DNA from: Alkalilimnicola ehrlichii
GTDB lineage: Bacteria; Pseudomonadota; Gammaproteobacteria; Nitrococcales; AK92
Length of the DNA stretch: 64,000 nucleotides
Reading direction: 5' to 3'
Assembly (NCBI RefSeq): GCF_003399765.1
Contig: NZ_NFZV01000003.1
Location: forward strand, 124,001 to 188,000
Shown: one piece after another, positions 24,941-33,035 of the stretch
Layout of the letters: every line of letters begins with the position of its first letter
Numbering within the stretch: the first letter of the stretch is position 1
The notes under the pieces: generated by a model
What the model saw: the letters and a program-made list of their open reading frames with translations, nothing else
Databases searched by the model: none
What the model was told of the DNA's origin: nothing
Position numbers and translations under genes: made by a program

Positions 24941-25519
24941 TTACTGGCGGATGCCTTCGATAACGAAGCGCAGGTCCGTGGTCTCGGCGTCGGGGCCGAG
25001 CTGGAAGTTCATGCCGAAATCGCTCAGCGTGATCGTCGTGGTGCCGACATAACCGCGGCGGTAACCGCCCCAGGGGTCTTCCCCGGCACCGACAAACTTA
25101 ACGTCTACTTCGATCGGCTGAGTGGTTCCGTAGAGGGTCAGATCGCCGTGCAAGATCCCGTCGTCGCCATTGGGCTCGAAACGGGTCGTTGTGAACGTGG
25201 CTTCCGGATGTCTGGAGACATGAAGGTAGTCCGAAGCGCGTAAGTGACGGTCCCGCTCCGCATGATTACTATCGATGCTGGCGGTGTTAACGCGCATGGT
25301 GATGTCGCTGTTGGCCGGATTGTCGCTGTCGTAGGTGAACTCCCCGGACAACTCGTTGAAACGGCCTTCGACGAAGGAAAAGCCCAAGTGGGAAATGCTG
25401 AACATAACAAAGCTATGAGTCGGGTCGACCTTGTACTCTTTGACTTCCGCGAAAGCCGAGTTGGAAAGGGCCAGACCGCCTGCCAGTGCCAGGGCGGAGA
25501 AAAGTTGAGTCTTGCGCAT
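24941..25519 (-). CDS. yceI: YceI-family periplasmic protein
   Basis: A 192-residue lipocalin-like beta-barrel protein that binds isoprenoid-type lipids in characterised members. The N-terminal signal peptide (LFSALALAGGLALSNSAFA) is cleaved near residue 24. The YceI core is clear: YKVDPTHSFVMFSISHLGFS, FTYDSDNPANSDITMRVNTA, and the ending DFGMNFQLGPDAETTDLRF. I use the ATG at 25519 with AGGAG upstream rather than one 8 codons earlier. It follows the cytochrome b561 gene by 16 bases, the usual yceJ-yceI pair. Confidence 0.92.
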   Translation of the reverse strand: MRKTQLFSALALAGGLALSNSAFAEVKEYKVDPTHSFVMFSISHLGFSFVEGRFNELSGEFTYDSDNPANSDITMRVNTASIDSNHAERDRHLRASDYLHVSRHPEATFTTTRFEPNGDDGILHGDLTLYGTTQPIEVDVKFVGAGEDPWGGYRRGYVGTTTITLSDFGMNFQLGPDAETTDLRFVIEGIRQ

Positions 25520-25535
25520 CGACAGAAGCTCCTTA

Positions 25536-26075
25536 TTAGCCAATCATTTTTCGTAACGTTCCGTCACGGTCGATAAATTGATGTTTTAGCGCCGCGAGGA
25601 TATGCAGCAGCACGAGCCACGCGCCGCCGAAGGCGAGAAAATAATGGGCGTTACCTGCCAGTTCCTCTCGACCCGAAGAGGCCGCTAGCAGCGCCGGCAC
25701 CTGAAACCATCCGAATACGTCGACAGGCCGCCCGTCGGCGGTGGACATTAGATAGCCGCTGATCGGAACCAACAGCATTAAAACGTACAAACTAATGTGC
25801 CCGGTGCGGGCGGCAACCTTCTCCCAACGCCGCATGCTGTGTGTCAGCGGCGGTCGTCGGTCAATCAACGCCCAGACGATCCGCAATACGATTAATACGG
25901 TCGTCAACACTCCGAGCGAGCGATGCCAGTACGGCACCGTGTTGTAGAGACGGTCGTAATAACTCAGCTCCGTCGCCCACCACCCGGTTATAAGCAACAC
26001 GAGTAATAGCAGCGCAATGCTCCAGTGGAGCAATCGTGCGACCACTCCGTAACGTTGTCGATTGCCTCGCATCAT
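25536..26075 (-). CDS. yceJ: Cytochrome b561 (YceJ-type)
   Basis: This 179-residue inner-membrane protein has four hydrophobic helices. Candidate haem-ligand His residues occur in VARLLHW, YWHRSLGVL, GHISLYVLMLLVPISGY and VLLHILAALKHQF. It would shuttle electrons between quinones and periplasmic partners, and pairs genetically with YceI. Two adjacent ATG codons (26075 and 26072) are possible starts, giving the same protein bar one residue. Confidence 0.9.
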   Translation of the reverse strand: MMRGNRQRYGVVARLLHWSIALLLLVLLITGWWATELSYYDRLYNTVPYWHRSLGVLTTVLIVLRIVWALIDRRPPLTHSMRRWEKVAARTGHISLYVLMLLVPISGYLMSTADGRPVDVFGWFQVPALLAASSGREELAGNAHYFLAFGGAWLVLLHILAALKHQFIDRDGTLRKMIG

Positions 26076-26238
26076 GAACGGTTGCTCAAGGTAGAGAAGG
26101 CTATAGCTTAACAGTTGACTTGATACTGATAATGCTAGTTTAGTGCAACAGATTGTTGCAGTTTTTGGGACAATGGTGGGTCGGTGGGATGGGCCGCAAC
26201 ATTGTTTATTTCAGGCGCGTCCCTGCGCCGGGCTTGAT

Positions 26239-26586
26239 TTATAGGCCGAAAACCACCACTTCAAATTCGCCGCGCTTGTTGGCAGCTTCAATGGTGTAGT
26301 TAATGGTATCGCTGTAGGTAGCCTCAGGGCTGCTCATGGTTAGTAGTGCCGAACAGGAGCGCGCTTTGGTTTGGGCGTTGATGTTAACGGTTTCGATCTC
26401 GCTCAAGTCGAGTTCGATTTCGGCTGCCGCCCTGCTACCAAATACCGTAGCGAATTCATCGCGGGTTATCTCTAACACCAATTCGGTAGCCTCATGATCG
26501 GAGCAATCCGGTGGTGCGACGGAGCATCCGGTTGCACCACCAACTAAGCCAAGGCCAATTAGAATGGACAAAATGGGCTTTTTCAT
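26239..26586 (-). CDS. Small putative lipoprotein
   Basis: From the ATG at 26586, preceded by AGGGGA, the 115-residue product starts with a short Lys-Lys n-region, a hydrophobic stretch and GATGC, a plausible lipobox (Cys at about residue 21). The mature part is acidic and beta-rich (ELVLEITRDEFATVF, NYTIEAANKRGEFEVVVFGL) and has a second Cys pair. I recognise no named family. The reading frame continues upstream to 26763 but that extension is Arg-rich and lacks the signal peptide position, so I reject it. It is likely tethered to the outer or inner membrane and stands alone. Confidence 0.7.
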   Translation of the reverse strand: MKKPILSILIGLGLVGGATGCSVAPPDCSDHEATELVLEITRDEFATVFGSRAAAEIELDLSEIETVNINAQTKARSCSALLTMSSPEATYSDTINYTIEAANKRGEFEVVVFGL

Positions 26587-26797
26587 GAATTCCCCTAAAT
26601 CAGGACGAACGGCCGAAGCCAAGAGACAATGGCTTGATCTGTACGGTCTCGTGGATTCGCGCTCTAACAGAATGCAGAACAAGTCTCTCCTAGACTTTTC
26701 TGCTCCCTGCCCCGCGCGGTGCACCCGCTGGCGGGGCGCTGCGTCGACCAAGCGCTGGCGCACTTGCTCGACATGCGGCGCATCCGTGTGCCGTCCT

Positions 26798-26831
26798 GTC
26801 AGGGTGCCGAAATTATCTTCGGCACCCTGAC
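26798..26831. other. 13-bp perfect hairpin, terminator-like
   Basis: GTCAGGGTGCCGA and its exact reverse complement enclose an 8-base AT-rich loop. No T-run follows on either strand. It lies 212 bases upstream of the lipoprotein start. Confidence 0.6.
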
Positions 26832-26879
26832 GAAGTCTTACTCCTGGTCATGGGTATAAAAGTGCAGGTAGGCCTTTGG

Positions 26880-26972
26880 TGGCCGCTCACCTGTCGCTTT
26901 ACCGGTTTAGAGCGTCGCTCCCTGTGAGCACGCACAAGCCCGCTGCATCGGCAACGCAACGGTGAGCGGCCA
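26880..26972. repeat. Long-range inverted repeat (12 bp, 69-base spacer)
   Basis: TGGCCGCTCACC at 26880-26891 pairs exactly with GGTGAGCGGCCA at 26961-26972. The 93-base unit could fold as a closed RNA domain or be a remnant of a small palindromic element. Confidence 0.5.
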
Positions 26973-27264
26973 CTAGTCAGCATCGCGATATGCTTATAAA
27001 AAGAATTTTTAAATTAATAAATTCTAATTAGGGCAGCATTATAAGGCTAGCGTGCGTCTGGATTTCATTACTTGCAGCCCCATTGTCATCAGGAGAAGCA
27101 GGTTGAAGCCCTGACAGGGGGCGGAGGAAGGCTTCTTCTGGCCTGCCCTGGCGGTTGCTCAACGTTTTCTGACTCGGTTTACGGAACATTCCTCAAGCTA
27201 CCGCTGTCTCGATATAGAGAGCGTTTTATCTTATTGACATGCCTCAGGATGTTAGGAGTTAGTA

Positions 27265-27399
27265 ATGCAAGGAAAGGAGTCTCAAGTATCTCGCCCTACG
27301 CCACAGCGACGTTCGGCTACGGCGCGTACGACCAACTCGGCAAAACGTCTCCTCGACGAGACAATTCGCGGCCAACGGTTAGTCATGTGGCGGTGTTAG
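27265..27399 (+). CDS. Possible 44-aa basic peptide
   Basis: An ATG at 27265 has TTAGGAG six bases upstream, and a TTGACA-like hexamer lies ~30 bases before that. The 44-codon frame encodes a basic peptide (many Arg/Lys/Thr) ending RGQRLVMWRC. There is no homology I can name and the length is close to chance, so this is a tentative call supported mainly by the ribosome site. Confidence 0.2.
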   Translation: MQGKESQVSRPTPQRRSATARTTNSAKRLLDETIRGQRLVMWRC

Positions 27400-27584
27400 G
27401 GTATAACTGAGAAGCGATTGCGAACGGATGGCAAGTTTACCGTTCGTGGCGTGGGTTGGGGCCTAAAGCAACGTTCGCCGGTCGGTGGGTTACGCTTTGA
27501 GCGTCAACTCATGCCGCGACCGATGAAAGCCTAGCTGGCTGCTGGAAGCGTCTCTGTTGGGCTTTTGGCGGTGTGCTAAGTAGG

Positions 27585-29288
27585 CTAGCGTTCTCTAAGC
27601 GCTTGCTGATCGAATTTGCCCCAACAGGTCAGCACCAAGGCCCAGAATTCCGAGAAGTCGTTGACCACGACGTCCGGCTTATGAGGGTGACGCTCGGTGC
27701 CGGGAAAGATTTTCCTAAGCCAGGGCAGATCCCATTGCGCGCCATTGAAGAATACGCCTGTCATCTCGGCACGCTTTGCTGAAATGATGTCCGTTGTGCT
27801 ATCGCCCACGTACCAGACCGTAGGCCCAGTCGCGTAGCCGAGGTTGCCGACCGCTTTTAGAAGCTGGTCGGGGTGGGGTTTGCGTAATGGAGTATCGTCG
27901 CCACAGACATCGGTATCGAAGAGATGGGTCCAGCCGGTATTTTCGACCGCGGCGATCTCCTGTTCGAAGAATTCTCGATCCCGATTGGTAATCACCCCGA
28001 CTTTGATGGGCAAGGCCCGTAATGCGGAAAGCATTTGGCGGACATTCGGCTCGAAGGGGCGGACAGTGCCAAAGTGGTTTCGGTAGTGGAAGTTGAAGCG
28101 TTTATGGGCGATTTGTTTGGCTTCCTGGTCGTCGCCGAACAAAACTTCGAAGATGTCGGTGCGCGAGATTTTGCGGTCCGCCTTGATTTTCGGATGCAAG
28201 GCAGCGTGCTGACGGACATATTCTACCAGTTTGGCGTCTTCCGGCGAGCGGGCTTCGTTTGGGCTCATAAGCCGCTTCGTTAGGCCAAGCTCGTTAAACT
28301 CCGGCAGCATGTCGTCAACTGCTCGATACATCGCGTCGATGGTATCGACGAGCGTTGCATGCCAATCGAACAGTATGACTTTGGGCGCCGCAAGCTTCGC
28401 CACAGCCGGGTGCCAGTCCGGTTCGATCCGAGGCGGCGGCGGCGAAGGCGGTGGGTATGCGGCAGGGCGCAGCCGATTTAAGGTGTCCTTACAGATGCCC
28501 TCCGCTTGTCCGATGAGGTTTGTTAAACCCTCGAAGCTGTCGATCACGGCGTGGGGGCTTTTCTCTGCATTCTCGGCATACAATTGGCGAAACCAGCCGC
28601 TTTCCCAGCGCAGTCCATTGTAGAAAATGGCCGTTACTTGGGCATTATGTGCCGTTTCCATGTCGGAGTAGCTATCGCCTACGTACCAGATGCCGGCATC
28701 GGCCGTCTCGCCGAGTTGTTCTAATGCTGCGAAAATGAGCTGTGGCGAGGGTTTGTATTCGGAGATGTCGTTAGCACAAACGGTCGTATCGAACAGTTCC
28801 GCCCACCGGCCGCCGTCTACGAGCGCAAGTTCCCGGTCTAAAAATTCCCGACTTCGGTTGGTTGCCACCGCAACGCGTATTCCTAGTTGCTGAAACGTGC
28901 GCAAATAGTCGTAGACGCCCTCTTGGAACGGTTTAACCGCCCCGACGTGACGGCTATAACATTGGTTATAGGCCTGGTGGGCAATATGCTTTGCTTCCCG
29001 GTCGGCGCCGAATATAGCGTTGAAGATGTCGGTCCGCGAGACGCGTCGCTCCGCCAGAATGCGAGGATGTAGGCGCCGGAAAATGCGAATATAACGAACC
29101 AGTTTGGCGTCATCCGGTGTGCGGCAAGCGGATTCCGGTTGCAAGCGTTGGATCAGGTCCAGTTCTTCTAGCTGCGGTAGAAGTTCTTCCATCGCGGCAA
29201 ACATCGCGTCCAGGGTATCGACTAAGGTTCCATGCCAGTCGAATAACAACACCCGGGGTCGGATAAGAGGTTGTCGGTTTGGGTTCAT
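27585..29288 (-). CDS. Tandem double HAD-like protein with DWH-type nucleophile motifs
   Basis: A 567-residue protein made of two homologous HAD domains (about 1-265 and 290-567) joined by a Pro-rich linker (PPPSPPPPR). Domain 1 has FDWHGTLVDT at residues 16-25 and domain 2 has FDWHATLVDT near residue 300; each also keeps ATNRSREF / ITNRDREF (motif II), a Lys in YKPSP / LRKPHP (motif III) and YVGDSYSDM / YVGDSTTDI (motif IV). In both domains the second Asp of the canonical DxD is His, so the usual acid/base is replaced, as in the DWA variant of phosphonatases. It may be an unusual phosphatase or a binding protein. The EAL gene lies 34 bases upstream on the same strand. Substrate unknown. Confidence 0.75.
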   Translation of the reverse strand: MNPNRQPLIRPRVLLFDWHGTLVDTLDAMFAAMEELLPQLEELDLIQRLQPESACRTPDDAKLVRYIRIFRRLHPRILAERRVSRTDIFNAIFGADREAKHIAHQAYNQCYSRHVGAVKPFQEGVYDYLRTFQQLGIRVAVATNRSREFLDRELALVDGGRWAELFDTTVCANDISEYKPSPQLIFAALEQLGETADAGIWYVGDSYSDMETAHNAQVTAIFYNGLRWESGWFRQLYAENAEKSPHAVIDSFEGLTNLIGQAEGICKDTLNRLRPAAYPPPSPPPPRIEPDWHPAVAKLAAPKVILFDWHATLVDTIDAMYRAVDDMLPEFNELGLTKRLMSPNEARSPEDAKLVEYVRQHAALHPKIKADRKISRTDIFEVLFGDDQEAKQIAHKRFNFHYRNHFGTVRPFEPNVRQMLSALRALPIKVGVITNRDREFFEQEIAAVENTGWTHLFDTDVCGDDTPLRKPHPDQLLKAVGNLGYATGPTVWYVGDSTTDIISAKRAEMTGVFFNGAQWDLPWLRKIFPGTERHPHKPDVVVNDFSEFWALVLTCWGKFDQQALRER

Positions 29289-29322
29289 GTTTACCTCCGA
29301 GCTGGCGCCTTGTCCTAACCGT

Positions 29323-31275
29323 TTAGCCGTGAGTGCCTGTGCCTTGGGTTTCGCGGGTCTGTAACCAGCTCAAGAACTCATCCTCGGGCATGGGTTTGGC
29401 TATCAGAAAGCCTTGGCCGATGTCGCAGCCGGCCCGTCGTAGCCAGCCGTACTGGCGGTAATTCTCTATGCCTTCTCCTACCACTCGCACGCCCAGTGCT
29501 CGTGCTAGGGAAATCACAGCGTCCACAATAGCCGTTTGCCGTTTGTCGTTTGGGATGTCGGCAACGAAGCCTCGGTCGAGCTTTAGATAGTCGATGCTCA
29601 TTTGGCGTAGATAGCCGAGCGACGAGAAGCCGGTACCGAAATCGTCCAGCGCCACTTGTACGCCTAGCTGGCGTACGGTGCGCAGAATTTGACTGACGGT
29701 TTCCGGGTCCGTCATGAAGACGCTCTCGGTAATTTCGATATGGAGGGCTTGGGGTTGTAAACCGTGGGCGGTAATAGCATCGAGCAGACACTCGGCCAGG
29801 CGGCCGTCGGAGAATTGATGCACCGAGACATTAACCGCCAAATGGAGCGGAAATAGGCGGCTAAGACGGGCCGCGGCCGCGGCCGCTTCTTCGATGACCC
29901 AATCGCCGATAGCGCCGATACTTCCACTCGCTTCGGCGAGCGGAATAAAACGTGCCGGGCTGACCCAGCCCAGTTTTCGACTATGCCAGCGAAGCAGCGC
30001 TTCGGCGCCGATGACTTTGTCGGTGCGTAAGTCGATTTTGGGTTGGTAATAGAGCTGAAACTCTCGCCGTTGTAAGGCGCCGGCGAGTTCGAACTTGATT
30101 GACGATTCGTCGCGTACTTTATCCAACAGAGAATTACAGTAGAGGCGATAACTACTGCCGCTGCTGGCTTTGGCCGCCCGCATGGCAAGTACGGCATGCT
30201 CGATAAGGTCTTGACTCTGCTGCCCGTCGTGAGGTCCTTGCGCTACGCCGATGCTGACCGGCAGCTCAACTTCGGCTTCGTTCACGGTGACCGAAGGGGC
30301 CAACGTCGTTAGCAATTTACTAGCAAAGCCATCGGGCGACACATGGGGGCCGTCGCCCTGTGCCAATACCAGGAATTCGTCCGCGGCGATGCGACCTACC
30401 CTTAGCGCGCTACCGGTTAAGCTTGCGAGTCGCTTTGCGACTGCCCGTAACACGTTATCTCCCGCCTGCATGCCGAAGGCGTTGTTGATCGATTGAAAAC
30501 CGTCGATGTTGATGCAGCCGACAATCAAGGTTTGTCCGTGGCGTAGACGCTCGGCAACCGCTTCGCTAAAGCCGGTAAAACTTAAGGTGGAGGTGAGCGA
30601 GTCGTAGGCCTCGCGCTGGCGAATACGTTGTTCGGCTTCTTGTCGACGTAGTCTTTCCTTCTCTAAGGCATTGCGGGTGTCGGCCAATGCCAGTTGATCG
30701 CGTATGTCATGAACGTGGCGATCATAATTGCGTGCGGCAACCGTGCAGAGAATAGCTACCGCGAGTGCTGCGGTCATTCCGGTAGTCGCGGCCCACGGTT
30801 CCGGTCCGACCCGGTAAATTAAACCGGCGGTAGCCGGAACGACGGTGATGACCGCGCCAACCACGTAAATCCGCCAAATGTAACTGAGTTGATTCATGCC
30901 CAGGGCGGCTACCGTAACGAGAAAAATCGCTAGCAGTAACATATGGATTTGGTCTAGGCCGTGGATAAACAGAATGCCCGTGGCGCCCCAGCCCGCCGAT
31001 GCCATCAAATGCAAGATGGCATAGTGTCTTAGCCAGGGGTGAGCGGTAGGTTGGCGTTGTTGCCGATAAGCGCGAGACAGTAAGCTGAGCAGGCCTTCGC
31101 AGCCCATCATATACATGACCCAGGCGATCAGTAACCACTGATTGGCTTCGCTCCAAAGCAGAAAAGCTAACAAGATGACGCCAATGGCTGCTAAGCCGTG
31201 GAAGCCGTGCATGGCTTTGAACAGTTTTTCGGCGAGAGCCGCGCGAATCTTCGCTGAATCGCTTATCTCGCTCAT
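29323..31275 (-). CDS. Membrane GGDEF/EAL protein, probable c-di-GMP phosphodiesterase
   Basis: A 650-residue protein with about six N-terminal membrane helices (residues 25-185), a coiled coil (~195-222), a GGDEF domain and an EAL domain. The GGDEF signature is degenerate (RIAADEF, residues 295-301), so cyclase activity is unlikely. The EAL domain keeps EALLRW (E425), NVSVHQF, ITESVF, DDFGTGFSSLGYL and KLDRGF, and QGFLIAKPM, so hydrolysis of c-di-GMP is likely. The membrane part resembles a MASE-type sensor but I cannot name it. It probably shares a transcript with the double-HAD gene downstream. Confidence 0.9.
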   Translation of the reverse strand: MSEISDSAKIRAALAEKLFKAMHGFHGLAAIGVILLAFLLWSEANQWLLIAWVMYMMGCEGLLSLLSRAYRQQRQPTAHPWLRHYAILHLMASAGWGATGILFIHGLDQIHMLLLAIFLVTVAALGMNQLSYIWRIYVVGAVITVVPATAGLIYRVGPEPWAATTGMTAALAVAILCTVAARNYDRHVHDIRDQLALADTRNALEKERLRRQEAEQRIRQREAYDSLTSTLSFTGFSEAVAERLRHGQTLIVGCINIDGFQSINNAFGMQAGDNVLRAVAKRLASLTGSALRVGRIAADEFLVLAQGDGPHVSPDGFASKLLTTLAPSVTVNEAEVELPVSIGVAQGPHDGQQSQDLIEHAVLAMRAAKASSGSSYRLYCNSLLDKVRDESSIKFELAGALQRREFQLYYQPKIDLRTDKVIGAEALLRWHSRKLGWVSPARFIPLAEASGSIGAIGDWVIEEAAAAAARLSRLFPLHLAVNVSVHQFSDGRLAECLLDAITAHGLQPQALHIEITESVFMTDPETVSQILRTVRQLGVQVALDDFGTGFSSLGYLRQMSIDYLKLDRGFVADIPNDKRQTAIVDAVISLARALGVRVVGEGIENYRQYGWLRRAGCDIGQGFLIAKPMPEDEFLSWLQTRETQGTGTHG

Positions 31276-32049
31276 GTTCTTTTCCCCAATAACATAAGAC
31301 CCGGCATTCCGGGTTGCTGCTGTCTAATTTGGCGCGGTAGCCGGCGTTTGGGTCGAGCGAAAGGCGGAGTATCGGTGCCGGGCTCCTGCGCGTCTTATTT
31401 AGGGAAACACTGAACTTATTAGCCCTACCTTAGCGGGTTACGAGGCACATGGGCGGTGTTGTGCCTCTGGCACGGGGCGATGTCGTGTTTCCTTATACGA
31501 ACTGTCTCAAGATGGCAGCGGCGGCCTTTTGGCGTGGCGCTTTGCTCACCAGCCTGGACGAAAATGCACAAATATTTTCTTGCTTCCCCCCGGTGCCTGT
31601 TCTTCTTATGACGGCATCCTAACCGGATGTATGAGTTGTTCAAATAAAAATCTTACAAAAGACTAATACAAGAATTGAGAGACGGCTAGCAAGGCTTGCT
31701 CCGCCGTAGCCCGGAAGTGGAAAAACGGTGCTGGCCGGCAGAATACCGAAAGCGCCTTCCCTCGAATTTTGATCGCTCACTGCGCCTCGGTACGCACTCG
31801 GGCTATCGCTCGATCAGGCAATGTCCGGGCGTGATCGATCTGCAATGTTTTTTCCGTGTCGCGTTAACAGGTTACCGAGAAGAATTCGTCAGTACCCTGT
31901 TAAAGAAAACATCGGGCGGTCGGGCAAAAAGATGAGTGTGCGCTCAGGTGGGACAGCAAATGCGGGCATGATAAGGCGTGCTTTGAGAGCATCTTGTTCA
32001 AGGCCGAGCGCCCCGTGGTAGGCGCGGCCGGTGCTTGAATAGGTTTTCT
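31276..32049. other. Gene-poor region upstream of the GGDEF/EAL gene
   Basis: No convincing gene in ~770 bases. A repeat-like stretch (31395-31414) resembles one at 48773, and an 8-bp hairpin (31442-31467, GAGGCACA / TGTGCCTC) follows. AT-rich sequence at 31560-31680 may hold the promoter of the GGDEF/EAL gene. A plus-strand frame at 31696 is Arg-rich and rejected. Confidence 0.4.
31395..31414. repeat. Partial copy of a dispersed repeat
   Basis: TTATTTAGGGAAACACTGAA matches 48773-48791 with one gap and two changes. Only the left half is present here; the right palindromic arm is not seen. Confidence 0.3.
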
Positions 32050-32529
32050 TTACTCAAGCCAATCTTTTTCGTTAAGTCGAGGTACGGTCGCCATGGCAAT
32101 GGCTTCGATGCGCAGTATGGGCCGTTTGAGTTGCTCGATTTCCCGATAGTACTGCGCCACGGTTTCCGATTGTTGGCGCGCTTTTTCTACCTCGTCCAGC
32201 AGCCCCTCGACCCGATTGGCCGGTTGCAGCAGCGTCGGCGTGGCGATGTAGTCGCGGCCTAATTGCCACATTTTAGGAATGCTCAGACCTGCCACGAGGG
32301 CAATAATAACGAGCCACCACTCGGGGAAGAAGGCGAGCATGGCGAGCCCTATGGTCAGATAGAAAGCGATTTCTACCGACAAACGGGCTAAATGGCGTTT
32401 ACGCTCTCGTTCTAGGTCGCGTAGGACAAGGTCGTCGGGTGGGCCTTTGCGATTGATAATCCAAAACGCAAAGCGCGATGCAATGCCGTCGGTGAACGAC
32501 ATCTTCGGTCGGTTTAGCAGTCCCCGCAT
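32050..32529 (-). CDS. Membrane protein of unknown function
   Basis: From the ATG at 32529 the product has 159 residues: a basic N-terminal part, a charged stretch (LRDLERERKRHLARLSVEI), two adjacent hydrophobic helices (about 63-105) separated by a tight turn at FPEWW, and a C-terminal soluble helical region rich in Glu/Gln. I recognise no family. The start is uncertain; an upstream in-frame start at 32595 and a downstream ATG at 32502 are possible. It is flanked upstream by a terminator of the next minus-strand gene, so it has its own promoter. Confidence 0.6.
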   Translation of the reverse strand: MRGLLNRPKMSFTDGIASRFAFWIINRKGPPDDLVLRDLERERKRHLARLSVEIAFYLTIGLAMLAFFPEWWLVIIALVAGLSIPKMWQLGRDYIATPTLLQPANRVEGLLDEVEKARQQSETVAQYYREIEQLKRPILRIEAIAMATVPRLNEKDWLE

Positions 32530-32625
32530 AGGAAGGCTCTCGCTATAGGTAAACTCAGTTCTGCACGGTGCTGTGCCAGTATGCCAGTTCAGCATTTCCT
32601 ATTATTGCAGTCTGACCGCCACAAA

Positions 32626-32652
32626 TAAAAAACCCCGCTGGGGGAGCGGGGT
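32626..32652 (-). terminator. Rho-independent terminator after the DUF3565 gene
   Basis: An 8-bp perfect stem (ACCCCGCT / AGCGGGGT) with a 5-G loop is followed on the minus strand by a TTTTTT run. It ends the minus-strand transcript that starts above 35.5 kb. Confidence 0.88.
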
Positions 32653-32834
32653 AAGCTAGATCGCCTGGGGGTTGGGTTGGGGGGAAGGCGACCCAGCAGC
32701 CTAAAATTACCAGAACCTTGGCCGTTCGTCATGCCTATTTCGAAAAATATCGGCGCGAACCTACACGCGATGTCAGAAATTTCTTACATCGAAAGTCTTG
32801 GTTCGTCGTTAACGAACCCTATGTGACGGAAATT

Positions 32835-33035
32835 CTACTGCTGCTCGGCTTCCGATTCGCATAAACGACACCTGAGGGGTAAGCCCAAGGCGCGTTCGCG
32901 GCCGGTAGCGGTAATGACCCAGGGACGATTGAACCACGGCGGGTTGTGGCGGACGTGTTGCCGATGACCGCAGCGCAACTCGGCGACCCAGTCCCCCTGT
33001 TCGTCTAAGTAGAATCCGATGATGTGGCTGGTCAT
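32835..33035 (-). CDS. DUF3565-family small protein
   Basis: The 66-residue protein from the ATG at 33035 matches the DUF3565 pattern: IIGFYLDEQGDWVAELRCGH, QHVRHNPPW, RPWVITATGRER and a final C-x-x-C (CRLC). The Cys/His spacing (CGH..QH..C..C) suggests a small zinc-binding fold, but no function is established that I know of. Its start overlaps the stop of the asparagine-synthase-like gene (ATGA), so the two are translationally coupled. The longer frame to 33086 is rejected because it lies in the upstream gene. Confidence 0.85.
   Translation of the reverse strand: MTSHIIGFYLDEQGDWVAELRCGHRQHVRHNPPWFNRPWVITATGRERALGLPLRCRLCESEAEQQ

Larger units (their letters stand above)
26587..27584. other. 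Kilobase with hairpins and at most one tiny gene
   Basis: No convincing gene over 60 codons occupies this ~1 kb. It contains a 13-bp perfect hairpin (26798-26831), a 12-bp long-range inverted repeat (26880-26972), an AT-rich segment around 26990-27035, and a 44-codon frame at 27265 with a good ribosome site. It might encode a structured RNA, but no known RNA family was recognised. Confidence 0.5.

Noticed and set aside
27072-27410. 112-codon frame in the hairpin-rich gap
   Set aside because: No ribosome site and no domain; composition is chance-like. The overlapping 44-codon frame with a good ribosome site was kept only as tentative.
31696-31935. 79-codon frame upstream of the GGDEF/EAL gene
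   Set aside because: Arg-rich, no ribosome site, no recognisable domain.
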